Shown in pieces: positions 17,665 through 27,400 of a stretch of DNA of 64,000 nucleotides. Both the position numbers and the translations under genes were made by a program. Each line of letters begins with the position of its first letter. Positions within the stretch are counted from its first letter, which is position 1. The stretch comes from Sulfitobacter sp. CW3 (GTDB taxonomy: Bacteria; Pseudomonadota; Alphaproteobacteria; Rhodobacterales; Rhodobacteraceae). The DNA is taken from assembly GCF_019392245.1 (NCBI RefSeq), contig NZ_JAHXRL010000002.1:248001-312000 (forward strand). Direction: 5' to 3'. The notes under the pieces were generated by a model. It worked only from the letters and a program-made list of their open reading frames with translations, had not been told where the DNA came from and made no database searches.

Positions 17665-18444
17665 TTAGATGGTGCGTTCGACCATCATCTTTTTGATATT
17701 CGCAATTGCTGCTGCCGGGTTCAGCCCTTTGGGGCAGGTTTTGGCGCAGTTCATAATGGTGTGGCAGCGGTACAGCTTGAAGGGGTCCTCAAGCTCGTCC
17801 AGACGCTCGCCAGTTGCTTCGTCGCGGCTGTCGATCAACCAACGATAGGCGTGCAGCAAGGCGGCTGGCCCAAGGTAGCGATCGCCATTCCACCAATAGC
17901 TGGGGCAAGATGTCGAACAGCACGCACACATGATGCATTCATACAGACCATCCAGCTTGGCCCGGTCGTCAATCGACTGCTTCCATTCCTTTGCAGGGGC
18001 TGCTGTTTTGGTTTCAAGCCAGGGCTGGATCGACGCGTGCTGCGCATAGAAATGGGTAAGGTCGGGGATCAAATCCTTGACCACAGGCATGTGGGGCAAT
18101 GGGTAAATCTTGACGGTACCCGAAACCTCGTCAACGCCGTACGTACAGGCAAGCGTGTTGATCCCGTCGATGTTCATCGCGCAGGAGCCGCAAATACCTT
18201 CGCGGCACGAACGACGGAATGTCAGGGTGGGGTCGATCTCGTTCTTGATCTTGATCAGCGCGTCCAAAATCATTGGGCCGCAGCTGTCCATATCGACAAA
18301 ATAGGTGTCGATGGCAGGGTTCTTACCATCATCAGGGTTCCAGCGGTAAATCTGGAACTGCTTGAGGTTTTTGGCACCCTCGGGTTTTGGCCATGTCTTA
18401 CCGGATGTCATCCGGGAATTCTTTGGGAGCGTGAGTTGAACCAT
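17665..18444 (-). CDS. sdhB: Succinate dehydrogenase iron-sulfur subunit
   Basis: A 259-residue SdhB, the electron-transfer subunit of complex II. The 2Fe-2S ligands are in CREGICGSC and LAC, the 4Fe-4S ligands in CIMCACC, and the 3Fe-4S ligands in [15 protein letters not shown]. It passes electrons from SdhA-FADH2 to ubiquinone in the membrane. It is separated from sdhA by an FkbM methyltransferase and a lipoprotein gene on the same strand, which is unlike the usual contiguous CDAB order. Confidence 0.97.
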   Translation of the reverse strand: MVQLTLPKNSRMTSGKTWPKPEGAKNLKQFQIYRWNPDDGKNPAIDTYFVDMDSCGPMILDALIKIKNEIDPTLTFRRSCREGICGSCAMNIDGINTLACTYGVDEVSGTVKIYPLPHMPVVKDLIPDLTHFYAQHASIQPWLETKTAAPAKEWKQSIDDRAKLDGLYECIMCACCSTSCPSYWWNGDRYLGPAALLHAYRWLIDSRDEATGERLDELEDPFKLYRCHTIMNCAKTCPKGLNPAAAIANIKKMMVERTI

Positions 18445-18497
18445 ATCGCTTCTCCTGGTCTGCCGGGCGTTACCCCGTTTTCAATAAATTCGGGCGC

Positions 18498-19316
18498 TTA
18501 CTTTTTCTTAAGGTAAAGCGCGTTTCCTTCGGCCCGCATGGTTTCTTTGAAACCGCTGGCCAGTATTTGTTCGCAAAGGTCGGTCTGCCATTCATCAGCA
18601 TGCCGCACTTCAATCAAGATCGCGTCGGGCAGCCATCCGCCAGACTGCGCGCCTTCCAGTATCGGGCCAAGAACGGTTTCTTCAGCCCCCTCAACGTCGA
18701 TTTTAATCAGTGTAAAATCGTGGTCTTTCGACGCAGCCGTAAAATGACCCAGCGGACGGGTGGGCACGACGATGGCACCATTGCGCATCCCGGCTTTCAC
18801 GTCGTTCAATGACGCCTGCCCATAGTTATGCCCGCAAAAGTTCAGCCGTGCCTCGCCCTCACGATCCGACAATGCGCACCCTTCGATCCGGATGACATCG
18901 GTCAGGCCGTTTAATTGGATGTTCACGCCCAAGCGGCCAATCATGATCGGGTTCGGTTCAAACGCAATAACGCGCGATCCCGTGCCGCAAGCAAGCGCCA
19001 GCGGAATGGTGAAGGCACCGCAATTCGCGCCGATGTCCATCACCAGCACATTGCGATCTTCCACCAACTCGACCACGGCCACCAACGATTTCAGCTCGGG
19101 TGGGCACCCATCAAGCCACATGCGGGTTTCCGTATAGTTATCACGTGGATCAACAACCATCTTGATATCGGCGAATTCAACCTCGACCGGGCCCAGCAAT
19201 GCCTTGATCTTTGACCGCTCTTGCGGCGATCCATTGCGGTAGCGGTCGCGCAGGGCGTCCATCTCAGCCGCTTCGATCTGCTCCGCCATCGCGTTGCTGT
19301 CCCCCTCAACCCCCAT
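18498..19316 (-). CDS. FkbM family methyltransferase
   Basis: A 272-residue SAM-dependent methyltransferase. The SAM motif I region is VLVMDIGANCGAFTIPLALA near residue 95, followed by IAFEPNP (motif II) and TLIKIDVEGAEETVLGP (motif IV), the hallmark of FkbM proteins. The start overlaps the lipoprotein stop (TGATG). A second ATG at 19289 is also possible. The substrate is unknown; family members O-methylate sugars or polyketides. It is embedded in the sdh operon, between sdhA and sdhB, without an obvious functional reason. Confidence 0.85.
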   Translation of the reverse strand: MGVEGDSNAMAEQIEAAEMDALRDRYRNGSPQERSKIKALLGPVEVEFADIKMVVDPRDNYTETRMWLDGCPPELKSLVAVVELVEDRNVLVMDIGANCGAFTIPLALACGTGSRVIAFEPNPIMIGRLGVNIQLNGLTDVIRIEGCALSDREGEARLNFCGHNYGQASLNDVKAGMRNGAIVVPTRPLGHFTAASKDHDFTLIKIDVEGAEETVLGPILEGAQSGGWLPDAILIEVRHADEWQTDLCEQILASGFKETMRAEGNALYLKKK

Positions 19317-19738
19317 CAGCCAAGAATTCCTGTCACGCCAAGGCTGTTTTGCGACAAGCAGTTCACGGTTTCAGGGCGCGACAAAATCGAGCGCACGGTT
19401 GCAACTGTCGTATCATCCACACCGACCACGGCCGATCTGGCAAAAACGCGTACTTCGTCGGCGCTGGCATTGTCGATCACGCAGTTGGTGAAAGGTGTGA
19501 TCATCTGTTTTGGCACTTGGGGGAAACGCGTGGCGATGGTCTCGGTTACGACACCTTTGGTGCTTTCGCGCGCGATTGAATCAACCCGTTCCGATGCTTG
19601 TGTACAGGCCGACAGCCCTGCGGCCACCAACACCATGCAAAACGCTGCCGAACGGGACCGGCGGTTACGCAGGCCACCCAAGGGGTTTTGAAATGTATAC
19701 TGGGCAACTGACACAATGTTTCCTTTGGTTTTGGGCAT
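19316..19738 (-). CDS. Predicted lipoprotein within the sdh operon
   Basis: A protein of up to 140 residues with a basic stretch (RNRRSRSAA), a short hydrophobic core and a lipobox (LVAAGLSAC). A mature domain of about 95 residues follows with two more Cys (NCVIDN and NCLSQ). The true start may be later than the ATG at 19738, because the 25 residues before the basic stretch are atypical. I know similar short proteins beside sdhA in Rhodobacterales, but no function. It is followed by the FkbM gene with a one-base overlap. Confidence 0.65.
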   Translation of the reverse strand: MPKTKGNIVSVAQYTFQNPLGGLRNRRSRSAAFCMVLVAAGLSACTQASERVDSIARESTKGVVTETIATRFPQVPKQMITPFTNCVIDNASADEVRVFARSAVVGVDDTTVATVRSILSRPETVNCLSQNSLGVTGILG

Positions 19739-19775
19739 GCCCCGCCCCGGCGTTTGCCGGGCCGGAGCCGTAATT

Positions 19776-21581
19776 TTAGTATACGCGCGCTTTTGGCGCG
19801 ATTTTCTTGAGGTCGATGCCGCCTTCTTTCTCGGTGGTCAGAGGATCAAGGTGAACGCCGCGATAACCAAGGGATGCTTCGTTCCCTTTGAACCAAACAA
19901 GGCTGTGCTTGCGCCAGTTCTTGTCATCACGATCAGGGTAATCCTCGTGGGCGTGCGCCCCGCGGCTTTCCTTGCGCGCTGCCGCTGCCGTGATCGTTGC
20001 AACAGCGTTTGGCATCAGGTTGGTCAACTCAAGCGTTTCCATCAAGTCAGAGTTCCAGACCAACGACTTGTCCGTCACCTTAAGGTCCGCAGTTTTGGCT
20101 GCAACCTCGTCCATTTTCACTTTGCCTTCGTTCAGCGTCTTATCGGTGCGGAACACAGCAGCATCGGCCTGCATGGTTTTCTGCATCTCAAGACGCAGCT
20201 CGGCGGTTGCGATGTCGCCCTTGGCGTAACGCAGACCGTCAAAGCGGTTGAACGCTGCATCGATCGAACGCTGGTTTGGTGTCGGTACTGGCGTCGTCGG
20301 GTCAACGATATCCTTGGCACGAATTGCTGCGGCCCGGCCGAATACCACCAAATCGATCAGCGAGTTCGACCCAAGACGGTTTGCACCGTGAACAGACGCA
20401 CAACCCGCCTCGCCCACAGCCATCAGACCGGGTGCGACGTTGTCGGGTTTGTCAGCGGTCGGTGCCAGCACTTCGCCCCAATAGTTCGTTGGAATGCCGC
20501 CCATGTTATAGTGCACAGTCGGCAGAACAGGGATCGGCTCCTTGGTCAGGTCAACACCCGCAAAAATACGCGCGGATTCCGAAATGCCCGGCAGGCGCAG
20601 GTCCAGCGTTTCTTTGGGCAGGTGGTTCAGGTGCAGGTGAATGTGGTCTTTGTTTTCGCCCACACCGCGCCCTTCGCGGATTTCCATCGTCATGCAGCGT
20701 GAAACAACGTCACGACTGGCAAGGTCTTTATAGGTCGGCGCATAACGCTCCATAAAACGTTCGCCTTCGGAGTTGGTCAGATACCCCCCCTCGCCACGTG
20801 CGCCTTCGGTGATCAGGCAGCCCGCACCATAAATGCCGGTTGGGTGAAACTGAACGAATTCCATATCTTGCAGGGGCAGACCCGCACGTGCGGTCATGCC
20901 GCCGCCATCACCTGTGCATGTGTGGGCCGATGTCGCGCTGAAATAGGCACGGCCATAGCCGCCCGTTGCCAGTACAACCATCTTGGCGCTGAACAGATGC
21001 ATGGTGCCGTCGTCCAGCTTCCAGCACAGAACGCCCTGACACACGCCGTCTTCGGACATGATCAAATCGATGGCGAAATATTCAATATAGAATTCCGCGT
21101 TGTGCTTAAGCGACTGCCCATAAAGCGTGTGCAAAATCGCGTGGCCGGTACGGTCGGCCGCGGCACAGGTGCGCTGTACGGGGGGGCCTTCGCCGAATTC
21201 GGTGGTGTGGCCGCCGAACGGGCGCTGGTAAATCTTGCCTGCTTCGGTCCGCGAGAATGGAACGCCGTAATGCTCTAGCTCGTAAACCGCTTTGGGGGCT
21301 TCACGGGCGAGGTATTCCATCGCGTCGGTATCGCCCAGCCAGTCAGACCCTTTTACGGTGTCATACATGTGCCACTGCCAGTTATCGGGGCCCATGTTCG
21401 ACAGCGACGCGGCGATGCCGCCCTGTGCGGCAACAGTGTGCGAACGTGTCGGGAAAACTTTGGTAACGCAGGCTGTTTTCAGGCCCTGCTCGGCCATGCC
21501 GAGGGTCGCGCGCAGACCGGCACCACCGGCCCCCACAACAACCACATCATATTCATGCGTTTCATATTCATATGCAGCCAT
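19776..21581 (-). CDS. sdhA: Succinate dehydrogenase flavoprotein subunit
   Basis: A 601-residue SdhA, the catalytic subunit oxidising succinate to fumarate. It has [19 protein letters not shown] for FAD and [14 protein letters not shown] with the flavinylated His. Active-site stretches include [23 protein letters not shown], split across the substrate site, and the C-terminal [16 protein letters not shown]. Full length. It is third in order after sdhC and sdhD. Confidence 0.98.
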   Translation of the reverse strand: MAAYEYETHEYDVVVVGAGGAGLRATLGMAEQGLKTACVTKVFPTRSHTVAAQGGIAASLSNMGPDNWQWHMYDTVKGSDWLGDTDAMEYLAREAPKAVYELEHYGVPFSRTEAGKIYQRPFGGHTTEFGEGPPVQRTCAAADRTGHAILHTLYGQSLKHNAEFYIEYFAIDLIMSEDGVCQGVLCWKLDDGTMHLFSAKMVVLATGGYGRAYFSATSAHTCTGDGGGMTARAGLPLQDMEFVQFHPTGIYGAGCLITEGARGEGGYLTNSEGERFMERYAPTYKDLASRDVVSRCMTMEIREGRGVGENKDHIHLHLNHLPKETLDLRLPGISESARIFAGVDLTKEPIPVLPTVHYNMGGIPTNYWGEVLAPTADKPDNVAPGLMAVGEAGCASVHGANRLGSNSLIDLVVFGRAAAIRAKDIVDPTTPVPTPNQRSIDAAFNRFDGLRYAKGDIATAELRLEMQKTMQADAAVFRTDKTLNEGKVKMDEVAAKTADLKVTDKSLVWNSDLMETLELTNLMPNAVATITAAAARKESRGAHAHEDYPDRDDKNWRKHSLVWFKGNEASLGYRGVHLDPLTTEKEGGIDLKKIAPKARVY

Positions 21582-21611
21582 GTCTCGGTCTCCGGTAGTG
21601 CTAAATCTGTG

Positions 21612-21983
21612 TTAAAGCGCGATGCGTGCGATGGCAAAAAGCCCAACCGCCGCCGCGCCGTAGCTGAGGCAAGTCATCAGAATGATGGACAGTTTTTGCG
21701 CCAAGCCGTGAACGTAGTCCTCGATCATCACCTGCGCACCATCGTTGAAATGTTTGAATCCAACGGTCAGTGTCAGTGCTGCAATAATTGCGGGGAAAGG
21801 CTTGGCATAATAGGCCAACACCTCTTCGTAGGTGCCCCCCAGTGCGGCACCAAAAGTAAAGACGAAAAGCGGGATCAGGATCAGCAATGCTACAGCGCTG
21901 ACCTTCATCGACCAGAAATGTGCGGTGCCGGATTTCGCCGACCCCATGCCAAGCGCGCGTTTGCGGTCTGTCAAATAAGCCAT
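21612..21983 (-). CDS. sdhD: Succinate dehydrogenase hydrophobic membrane anchor
   Basis: A 123-residue membrane anchor with three hydrophobic helices (VSAVALLILIPLFVFTFGAAL, FPAIIAALTLTVGF and IILMTCLSYGAAAVGLFAI). A His in HFNDGAQVMIEDYVHG lies where heme b or quinone-site residues occur. It lies 11 nt after sdhC and 30 nt before sdhA, as expected for the operon. Confidence 0.93.
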   Translation of the reverse strand: MAYLTDRKRALGMGSAKSGTAHFWSMKVSAVALLILIPLFVFTFGAALGGTYEEVLAYYAKPFPAIIAALTLTVGFKHFNDGAQVMIEDYVHGLAQKLSIILMTCLSYGAAAVGLFAIARIAL

Positions 21984-21994
21984 GTCTATTCTCC

Positions 21995-22378
21995 TTAAAT
22001 GATCAGCGCGGTGATGATCGTCAGCACGACCGAACCGACCAATGCTGCCCAGCCCATTTTTTCAGCTGTCGGGATATCCAGCGCATAGCCGTTGTCCCAG
22101 ATCAGGTGCCGGATGCCAGCAAGGGTGTGATACCATAAGCCCAGCAACGAAAAGAACATAACAAGGTCGCCGAACCAGCTGGTGATAAATCCGTTGGCTG
22201 TCGCGAATGCTTCGGGTGACGTGGCCGCCGCCAGAAACCACCATACGATCAACAACGCTGCGACCAGCATTGCGTTGCCTGTGATCCGGGTCAGGATCGA
22301 CGTCATCGAAGTTAATTGCGGGCGATAGATCGTCAGGTGTGGTGACAGCGGGCGGTTGCCCCGGTTCACATCAGCCAT
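21995..22378 (-). CDS. sdhC: Succinate dehydrogenase cytochrome b556 subunit
   Basis: A 127-residue SdhC with the family motif RPLSPHLTIYRPQLTSMTSILTR, split over residues 8-32, three membrane helices, and the heme-ligand region WYHTLAGIRHLIWD near residue 82. First gene of the operon sdhC-sdhD-sdhA-lipoprotein-FkbM-sdhB. The 333-nt gap upstream (22379-22711) contains the promoter, a double palindrome and the mdh terminators. Confidence 0.96.
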   Translation of the reverse strand: MADVNRGNRPLSPHLTIYRPQLTSMTSILTRITGNAMLVAALLIVWWFLAAATSPEAFATANGFITSWFGDLVMFFSLLGLWYHTLAGIRHLIWDNGYALDIPTAEKMGWAALVGSVVLTIITALII

Positions 22379-22514
22379 GATGGATTCCTTTTCTCGTCAA
22401 GTTCTGCCTATAGATAGCGGTATTTTCGATGCTGTCACGCACAGAGGTCTGGTTTCACCTATGTTTGCGCACCAAATTCGTTAAAAAATGTGAAACATTC
22501 ATAACAATTATCAA

Positions 22515-22549
22515 TTTGTGATCACGAATTTTTTTCATGTGATCACAAA
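22515..22549. promoter_or_regulatory. Double palindrome upstream of sdhC
   Basis: TTTGTGATCAC (22515-22525), 13 nt, GTGATCACAAA (22539-22549). Each half contains the GTGATCAC palindrome, and the halves are inverted relative to each other; the centres are 21 bp apart. It lies about 140-170 nt before the sdhC ATG. The same architecture precedes sucC. Likely operator for a dimeric regulator bound twice on one helix face. Confidence 0.7.
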
Positions 22550-22610
22550 CCATAAATCCGATAAAATCAGTAAGAAATTATAATGATATCACGGGTTTGA
22601 AAAATCAGGC

Positions 22611-22637
22611 ACTTCCCAGGCACGAAAGCTGGGGAGT
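22611..22637 (-). terminator. Second hairpin downstream of mdh
   Basis: ACTTCCCAG / CTGGGGAGT stem with one G-U pair and a 9-nt loop, located beyond the main mdh terminator and before the sdh control region. A back-up terminator is plausible. Confidence 0.4.
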
Positions 22638-22676
22638 AATTTCGCGGTCTCAAGTTGCACCCAGCAACACGCGAAA

Positions 22677-22705
22677 GGCAGGGCAGCACATGGTGCAGCC
22701 CTGCC
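22677..22705 (-). terminator. Terminator after mdh
   Basis: Near-perfect hairpin: GGCAGGGC/GCCCTGCC, an A-A mismatch, then GCAC/GTGC, with a 3-nt loop. It begins 6 nt after the mdh stop and ends with a short T run on the minus strand. Confidence 0.8.
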
Positions 22706-22711
22706 AATGCT

Positions 22712-23821
<1,110 letters not shown>

Positions 23822-23863
23822 TTAGCTGACTATAATAGCCCAACCTCGGCGCGTGTTTTCGAA

Positions 23864-24712
23864 TTAGTCCCGGTATTCAGGTTGCGCTTCAAGAGCTTCT
23901 TCGCTGCTGTCGATGTAAATGCGGAAGTCGTCGCCTTCAGCATTTTTCAGGACCTGCAATTCGTCCCATGTTACGGCAACAGGTTTTTCACCCAAACCAA
24001 GGAAACCGCCAACATTGATCACGACTTCTTTTACCTGACCGTCGTCACCCAGAATCAGGCTGTCGACTTCACCTACGGTTTCGTTGTTCGCGCCGTAGAC
24101 ATAGGCACCTTCCAGATCGTCTGCCGTCAGCGCCTGCATTTCTTCAACTTCAGCATTCGCATAGCCTTCATAGGCAACGGTTGGGCGCGTCAGCATTGTG
24201 CGCTCTTCTGCAGCGGCTTCGTTATTCATTTCAGATGTCGCTGAATGGTCCGATGTTGCGGCATGGTCCATGTCATCATCCATGGCCCGTTCGAATTCAG
24301 GCGCTTGCTCAAGCATCTCTTTCGATGTTGTCACAACAAGGAAACGATCATCTGCGTCGTCTTCGCTGCGCAGCACTTTGATGCTGTCCATGCTGACGGT
24401 CACGTCACGTTCGCCCATCCCAAGGAAACCGCCGATGCCCAGAATGACAGCTTTTACATCGCCGTTTTCGTCCAGCAGGATGTCGTTGATTTCACCAATG
24501 TCATCCCATTCGGTTTCTGCGCCATTAGCGACTGCCATGTTGGTGTCGACGTCGGATTCGGAGTTGTAGATGCGCATGCCGATCAGGTCGGATGCAAAGA
24601 AATCAGACGGCTGAGCAACTGTGCTGCCGATGCCGTTTGCGGCATGTGAGGCTGCGAATGCTGGGCCAGTCAAAGAAAGAATGATTGCGGTTGTTCCAAG
24701 AAAACGTTTCAT
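23864..24712 (-). CDS. Exported protein with two PRC-barrel domains
   Basis: A 282-residue protein with a signal peptide (MKRFLGTTAIILSLTGPAFA) and two PRC-barrel domains. They span roughly residues 35-115 (IGEINDILLDENGDVKAVILGIGGFLG) and 195-275 (VGEVDSLILGDDGQVKEVVINVGGFLGLGEK, quoted in part). Between them is an acidic, Met/His-rich linker (ERAMDDDMDHAATSDHSATS). PRC-barrels mediate binding in RNA processing and photosynthetic reaction-centre assembly, but exported double-PRC proteins have no defined role. It is a single gene with its own terminator. The domain duplication is obvious from the repeated GGFLGxGE motif. Confidence 0.85.
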   Translation of the reverse strand: MKRFLGTTAIILSLTGPAFAASHAANGIGSTVAQPSDFFASDLIGMRIYNSESDVDTNMAVANGAETEWDDIGEINDILLDENGDVKAVILGIGGFLGMGERDVTVSMDSIKVLRSEDDADDRFLVVTTSKEMLEQAPEFERAMDDDMDHAATSDHSATSEMNNEAAAEERTMLTRPTVAYEGYANAEVEEMQALTADDLEGAYVYGANNETVGEVDSLILGDDGQVKEVVINVGGFLGLGEKPVAVTWDELQVLKNAEGDDFRIYIDSSEEALEAQPEYRD

Positions 24713-24864
24713 TACTGTTTACTCCTGTTTAGGTACTACACTTAGTGCCAAGCGAACATCGCTCGGTTGCAGGATTAACCAAGATCTCGCCAATGAGTTC
24801 CAAGTCAGTTTCGAAATCTTAAAATAATTTCATCGATGATGCCGCCCGCCGAAAGTTCCGCCTG

Positions 24865-25617
24865 ATGACGTTTGATCTTTGGTTTTTTTGCATCGCCGGG
24901 CCGGCCGTTCTGTTTGCCGGCGTGTCAAAGGGCGGGTTTGGATCGGGCGCTGCGTTTGCCAGTTCCTCAATCCTTGCCTTGGTGATTGAACCGGGGCTGG
25001 CATTGGGAATTATGCTGCCACTACTTATGCTTATCGATGCGACGACTTTGAGACCTTATTGGGGCAAGTGGAGCTTGCATGAGGTTAAGTTACTGATCCT
25101 TGGCGGCATTCCCGGCGTGCTTCTGGGCGCTACACTCTATAAAATCGCGTCACCTGATTTCTTTCGTCTGCTGATTGGCAGCATTTCAGTGGGCTTTGTA
25201 ATTTGGCAGTGGGGCCGCAGTGCGGGCTGGATACGCGCGGCCCAGCAGGCAATGCCAAACTGGATGGGCATTTTCTGGGGCAGCATTGCCGGCTTTACCA
25301 GTTTTGTCAGCCACGCAGGCGGTCCTCCGGCAGCGATTTACCTCTTGTCACGGGGCCTCACGAAAACGCAGTTTCAAGCGTCCACCGTATTGTTGTTCTG
25401 GACCATCAATATCGCCAAATTCATCCCATATGCGTTTCTGGGGATATTCACGTTGGACACAATGGCAGCAGATCTTGTGCTTGCCCCCTTTGCCATTCTT
25501 GGCGCGTGGATCGGCGTAAAGGCCCATCATTTCATTTCTGAAAGATACTTCTTTGCAGTCACCTATGTCTTGTTGCTGGCCACTGGTACCAAACTGATTT
25601 GGGACGGGCTGACCTAA
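24865..25617 (+). CDS. TauE/SafE family membrane permease (second copy)
   Basis: A 250-residue TauE/SafE protein, shorter than the one at 2.9 kb. Conserved stretches are GVSKGGFGSGAAFAS near residue 20 and FTSFVSHAGGPPAAIYL near residue 150, the two halves of the family repeat. About eight membrane helices. Possible exporter or importer of a small organic or sulfur anion. It precedes mcl2 on the same strand with a 144-nt gap, so it probably has an independent promoter. Confidence 0.85.
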   Translation: MTFDLWFFCIAGPAVLFAGVSKGGFGSGAAFASSSILALVIEPGLALGIMLPLLMLIDATTLRPYWGKWSLHEVKLLILGGIPGVLLGATLYKIASPDFFRLLIGSISVGFVIWQWGRSAGWIRAAQQAMPNWMGIFWGSIAGFTSFVSHAGGPPAAIYLLSRGLTKTQFQASTVLLFWTINIAKFIPYAFLGIFTLDTMAADLVLAPFAILGAWIGVKAHHFISERYFFAVTYVLLLATGTKLIWDGLT

Positions 25618-25761
25618 CGCCTGATGCCAATTGCGCGTGTTCACGTTCATATTGGGCCAGACGGATGACCGTAAATTGCTGCATCGCGGCACAATTGCGC
25701 TTGAAGTTTTCGTTAAAAAATGCAGACCTGCGCGCAACAATATTTCTCGGAGGATCATATC

Positions 25762-26619
25762 ATGTCGAAAATCACCCGCCCCTTACGCTCTGTCCTGTAT
25801 ATCCCCGGCTCAAAAGATCGCGCCTTGGACAAAGCCCGAGGCCTGCCCGCTGACGCGATTATTTTCGACCTAGAGGATGCCGTTATCCCCGAAGAGAAAA
25901 CTGCGGCCCGCGATACACTGGCACAGGCGCTAAAGCACGGCGGCTATGGCAGCCGTTTCAAAGTGATCCGCATCAACGGGCTGGACACGGAATGGGGTGC
26001 AGATGATGCCCGCGCTGCGGTTTCCATGGACTGCGACGCGATTCTGTTGCCCAAGGTCGGCAGCCCAGATGACCTTGACGCGCTTGCCGCCATCACTGGT
26101 GACATTCCACTGTGGGCGATGATGGAAACCCCGGGCGCGATGCTGAACGCTGCCGCGATTGGGGCGCACCCAAAGCTGCAATGCATGGTCATGGGCACCA
26201 ACGATCTGAACAAAGACCTGCAAACCCGCGTCCGTCCTGATCGCTTGCCGCTGTTGACCGGCCTCGGCCTGTGCGTGTTGGCTGCCAAGGCAAACGGCAT
26301 CGCGATCATCGACGGCGTTTACAACGCGTTCAAGGATGACGAAGGCCACCGCGTCGAGTGTGACCAAGGCCGCGATATGGGCTTTGACGGCAAGACGCTG
26401 ATCCATCCTGCGCAGCTGGACGTGGCAAACGAGGCATTTTCCCCGTCAGAAGCCGAAGCAGACCTAGCCCGTCGCCAGATCGCAGCGTTTGACGAAATGC
26501 AGGCAACAGGTCAGGGTGTGGCAGTCGTGGACGGCCGCATCGTAGAGAACCTGCATGTTGCCACAGCCCGCGAAACATTGGCAAAACTGGACGCAATCGC
26601 GGCCCTACAAGCGGAGTAG
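25762..26619 (+). CDS. mcl2: (3S)-malyl-CoA thioesterase / CoA lyase-like protein
   Basis: A 285-residue HpcH/HpaI (CitE-like) protein. It has SVLYIPGSKDRALDKA near residue 10, DAIIFDLEDAVIPEEK with metal-binding acids, LLPKVGSPDD, METPGAM, and GFDGKTLIHPAQ near the end. In the ethylmalonyl-CoA pathway Mcl2 hydrolyses (3S)-malyl-CoA to malate. It heads a tight unit with nnrU, DUF1737 and mch, which supports this role over citrate lyase beta. The start at 25762 (MSKITRP) has CGGAGG upstream. The pathway Mcl1 lyase is not in the window. Confidence 0.88.
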   Translation: MSKITRPLRSVLYIPGSKDRALDKARGLPADAIIFDLEDAVIPEEKTAARDTLAQALKHGGYGSRFKVIRINGLDTEWGADDARAAVSMDCDAILLPKVGSPDDLDALAAITGDIPLWAMMETPGAMLNAAAIGAHPKLQCMVMGTNDLNKDLQTRVRPDRLPLLTGLGLCVLAAKANGIAIIDGVYNAFKDDEGHRVECDQGRDMGFDGKTLIHPAQLDVANEAFSPSEAEADLARRQIAAFDEMQATGQGVAVVDGRIVENLHVATARETLAKLDAIAALQAE

Positions 26620-26623
26620 CCCC

Positions 26624-27181
26624 ATGATGGCACTTTTGATCCTCGGCATGATCCTTTGGGTCGGTGCGCATTATTTCAAGCGGCTAATGCCGGACCAACG
26701 CGCCGCCCTAGGCAACAAGGGCAATGGCGTGATTGCGGTGGCGATTGTCGCTGCGCTTGTGCTGATCATCATTGGCTATCGTGGTGCCGCGTTTATCAAC
26801 GTCTGGTATCCGCCCAGCTTTTTCACCCACATCAACAACCTGCTGATGGTGCTGGCCTTTTGGGTCTATGGATCAAGTGCTGCCAAAGGGGCCAAAGCAT
26901 GGCCTGCCTATAAAACCCGGCACCCGCAATTGATGGCTGTAAAAATCTGGGCTGTAGCACATCTGCTGGTCAACGGCGATCTGGCCTCGATCATCCTGTT
27001 CGGCGGCATGCTTGCTTGGGCTGTGGGGGCCGTCATTCTGATCAACAAAGCCGAACCCGATTGGACACCGCCCGCCGCCGCCGGCAAAGCGACATATATC
27101 CGTTTGGCCGTGATCACGGTGGTTATGGTGATCATTACTATTGCGATACACATGTTTCTTGGTGTCTCGCCCGTCTCTTAA
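26624..27181 (+). CDS. NnrU family membrane protein
   Basis: A 185-residue membrane protein with about five to six helices (MMALLILGMILWVGAH, VIAVAIVAALVLIIIGY and so on), and conserved His residues in HYFKR, HINNLLM and AVAHLLVNGDLASIILFGG. This is the NnrU family, related to isoprenylcysteine methyltransferase-like and nitrite/NO-metabolism membrane proteins. Starts 4 nt after the mcl2 stop. Its job within an ethylmalonyl-CoA operon is not clear. Confidence 0.85.
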   Translation: MMALLILGMILWVGAHYFKRLMPDQRAALGNKGNGVIAVAIVAALVLIIIGYRGAAFINVWYPPSFFTHINNLLMVLAFWVYGSSAAKGAKAWPAYKTRHPQLMAVKIWAVAHLLVNGDLASIILFGGMLAWAVGAVILINKAEPDWTPPAAAGKATYIRLAVITVVMVIITIAIHMFLGVSPVS

Positions 27182-27196
27182 TCTGAAAGTACACTG

Positions 27197-27400
27197 ATGA
27201 AGCTTTATCGTTTCCTGTCCGAAGAAGACACGTCCGCCTTTTGCCACAAGGTCACCGAAGCCCTGAATAAAGGGTGGGAGCTGTACGGCACCCCCACCCA
27301 AACATGGGATGACGCCGCAGGTGTGATGCGCTGCGGTCAGGCCGTCACAAAAGAAGTCGAAGGCACCTATACCCCAGAAACCAAACTGGGGGCGCACTGA
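27197..27400 (+). CDS. DUF1737 domain protein
   Basis: A 67-residue protein that matches DUF1737 along its length (KLYRFLSEEDTSAFCHKVTEAL, then GWELYGTPT and CGQAVTKEV). The family is short, soluble and uncharacterised. Its stop overlaps the mch start by one base (TGATG), so it is translated with mch. In the operon between nnrU and mch. Confidence 0.8.
   Translation: MKLYRFLSEEDTSAFCHKVTEALNKGWELYGTPTQTWDDAAGVMRCGQAVTKEVEGTYTPETKLGAH

Noticed and set aside
19716..20702. 328-codon open frame opposite sdhA
   Set aside because: Shadow of sdhA, which is certain; no family resemblance in the antisense product.
27107..27122. GTGATCAC-containing palindrome within nnrU
   Set aside because: Single palindrome in coding sequence without the second arm or the 13-nt spacing seen at sdh and suc, so probably chance.
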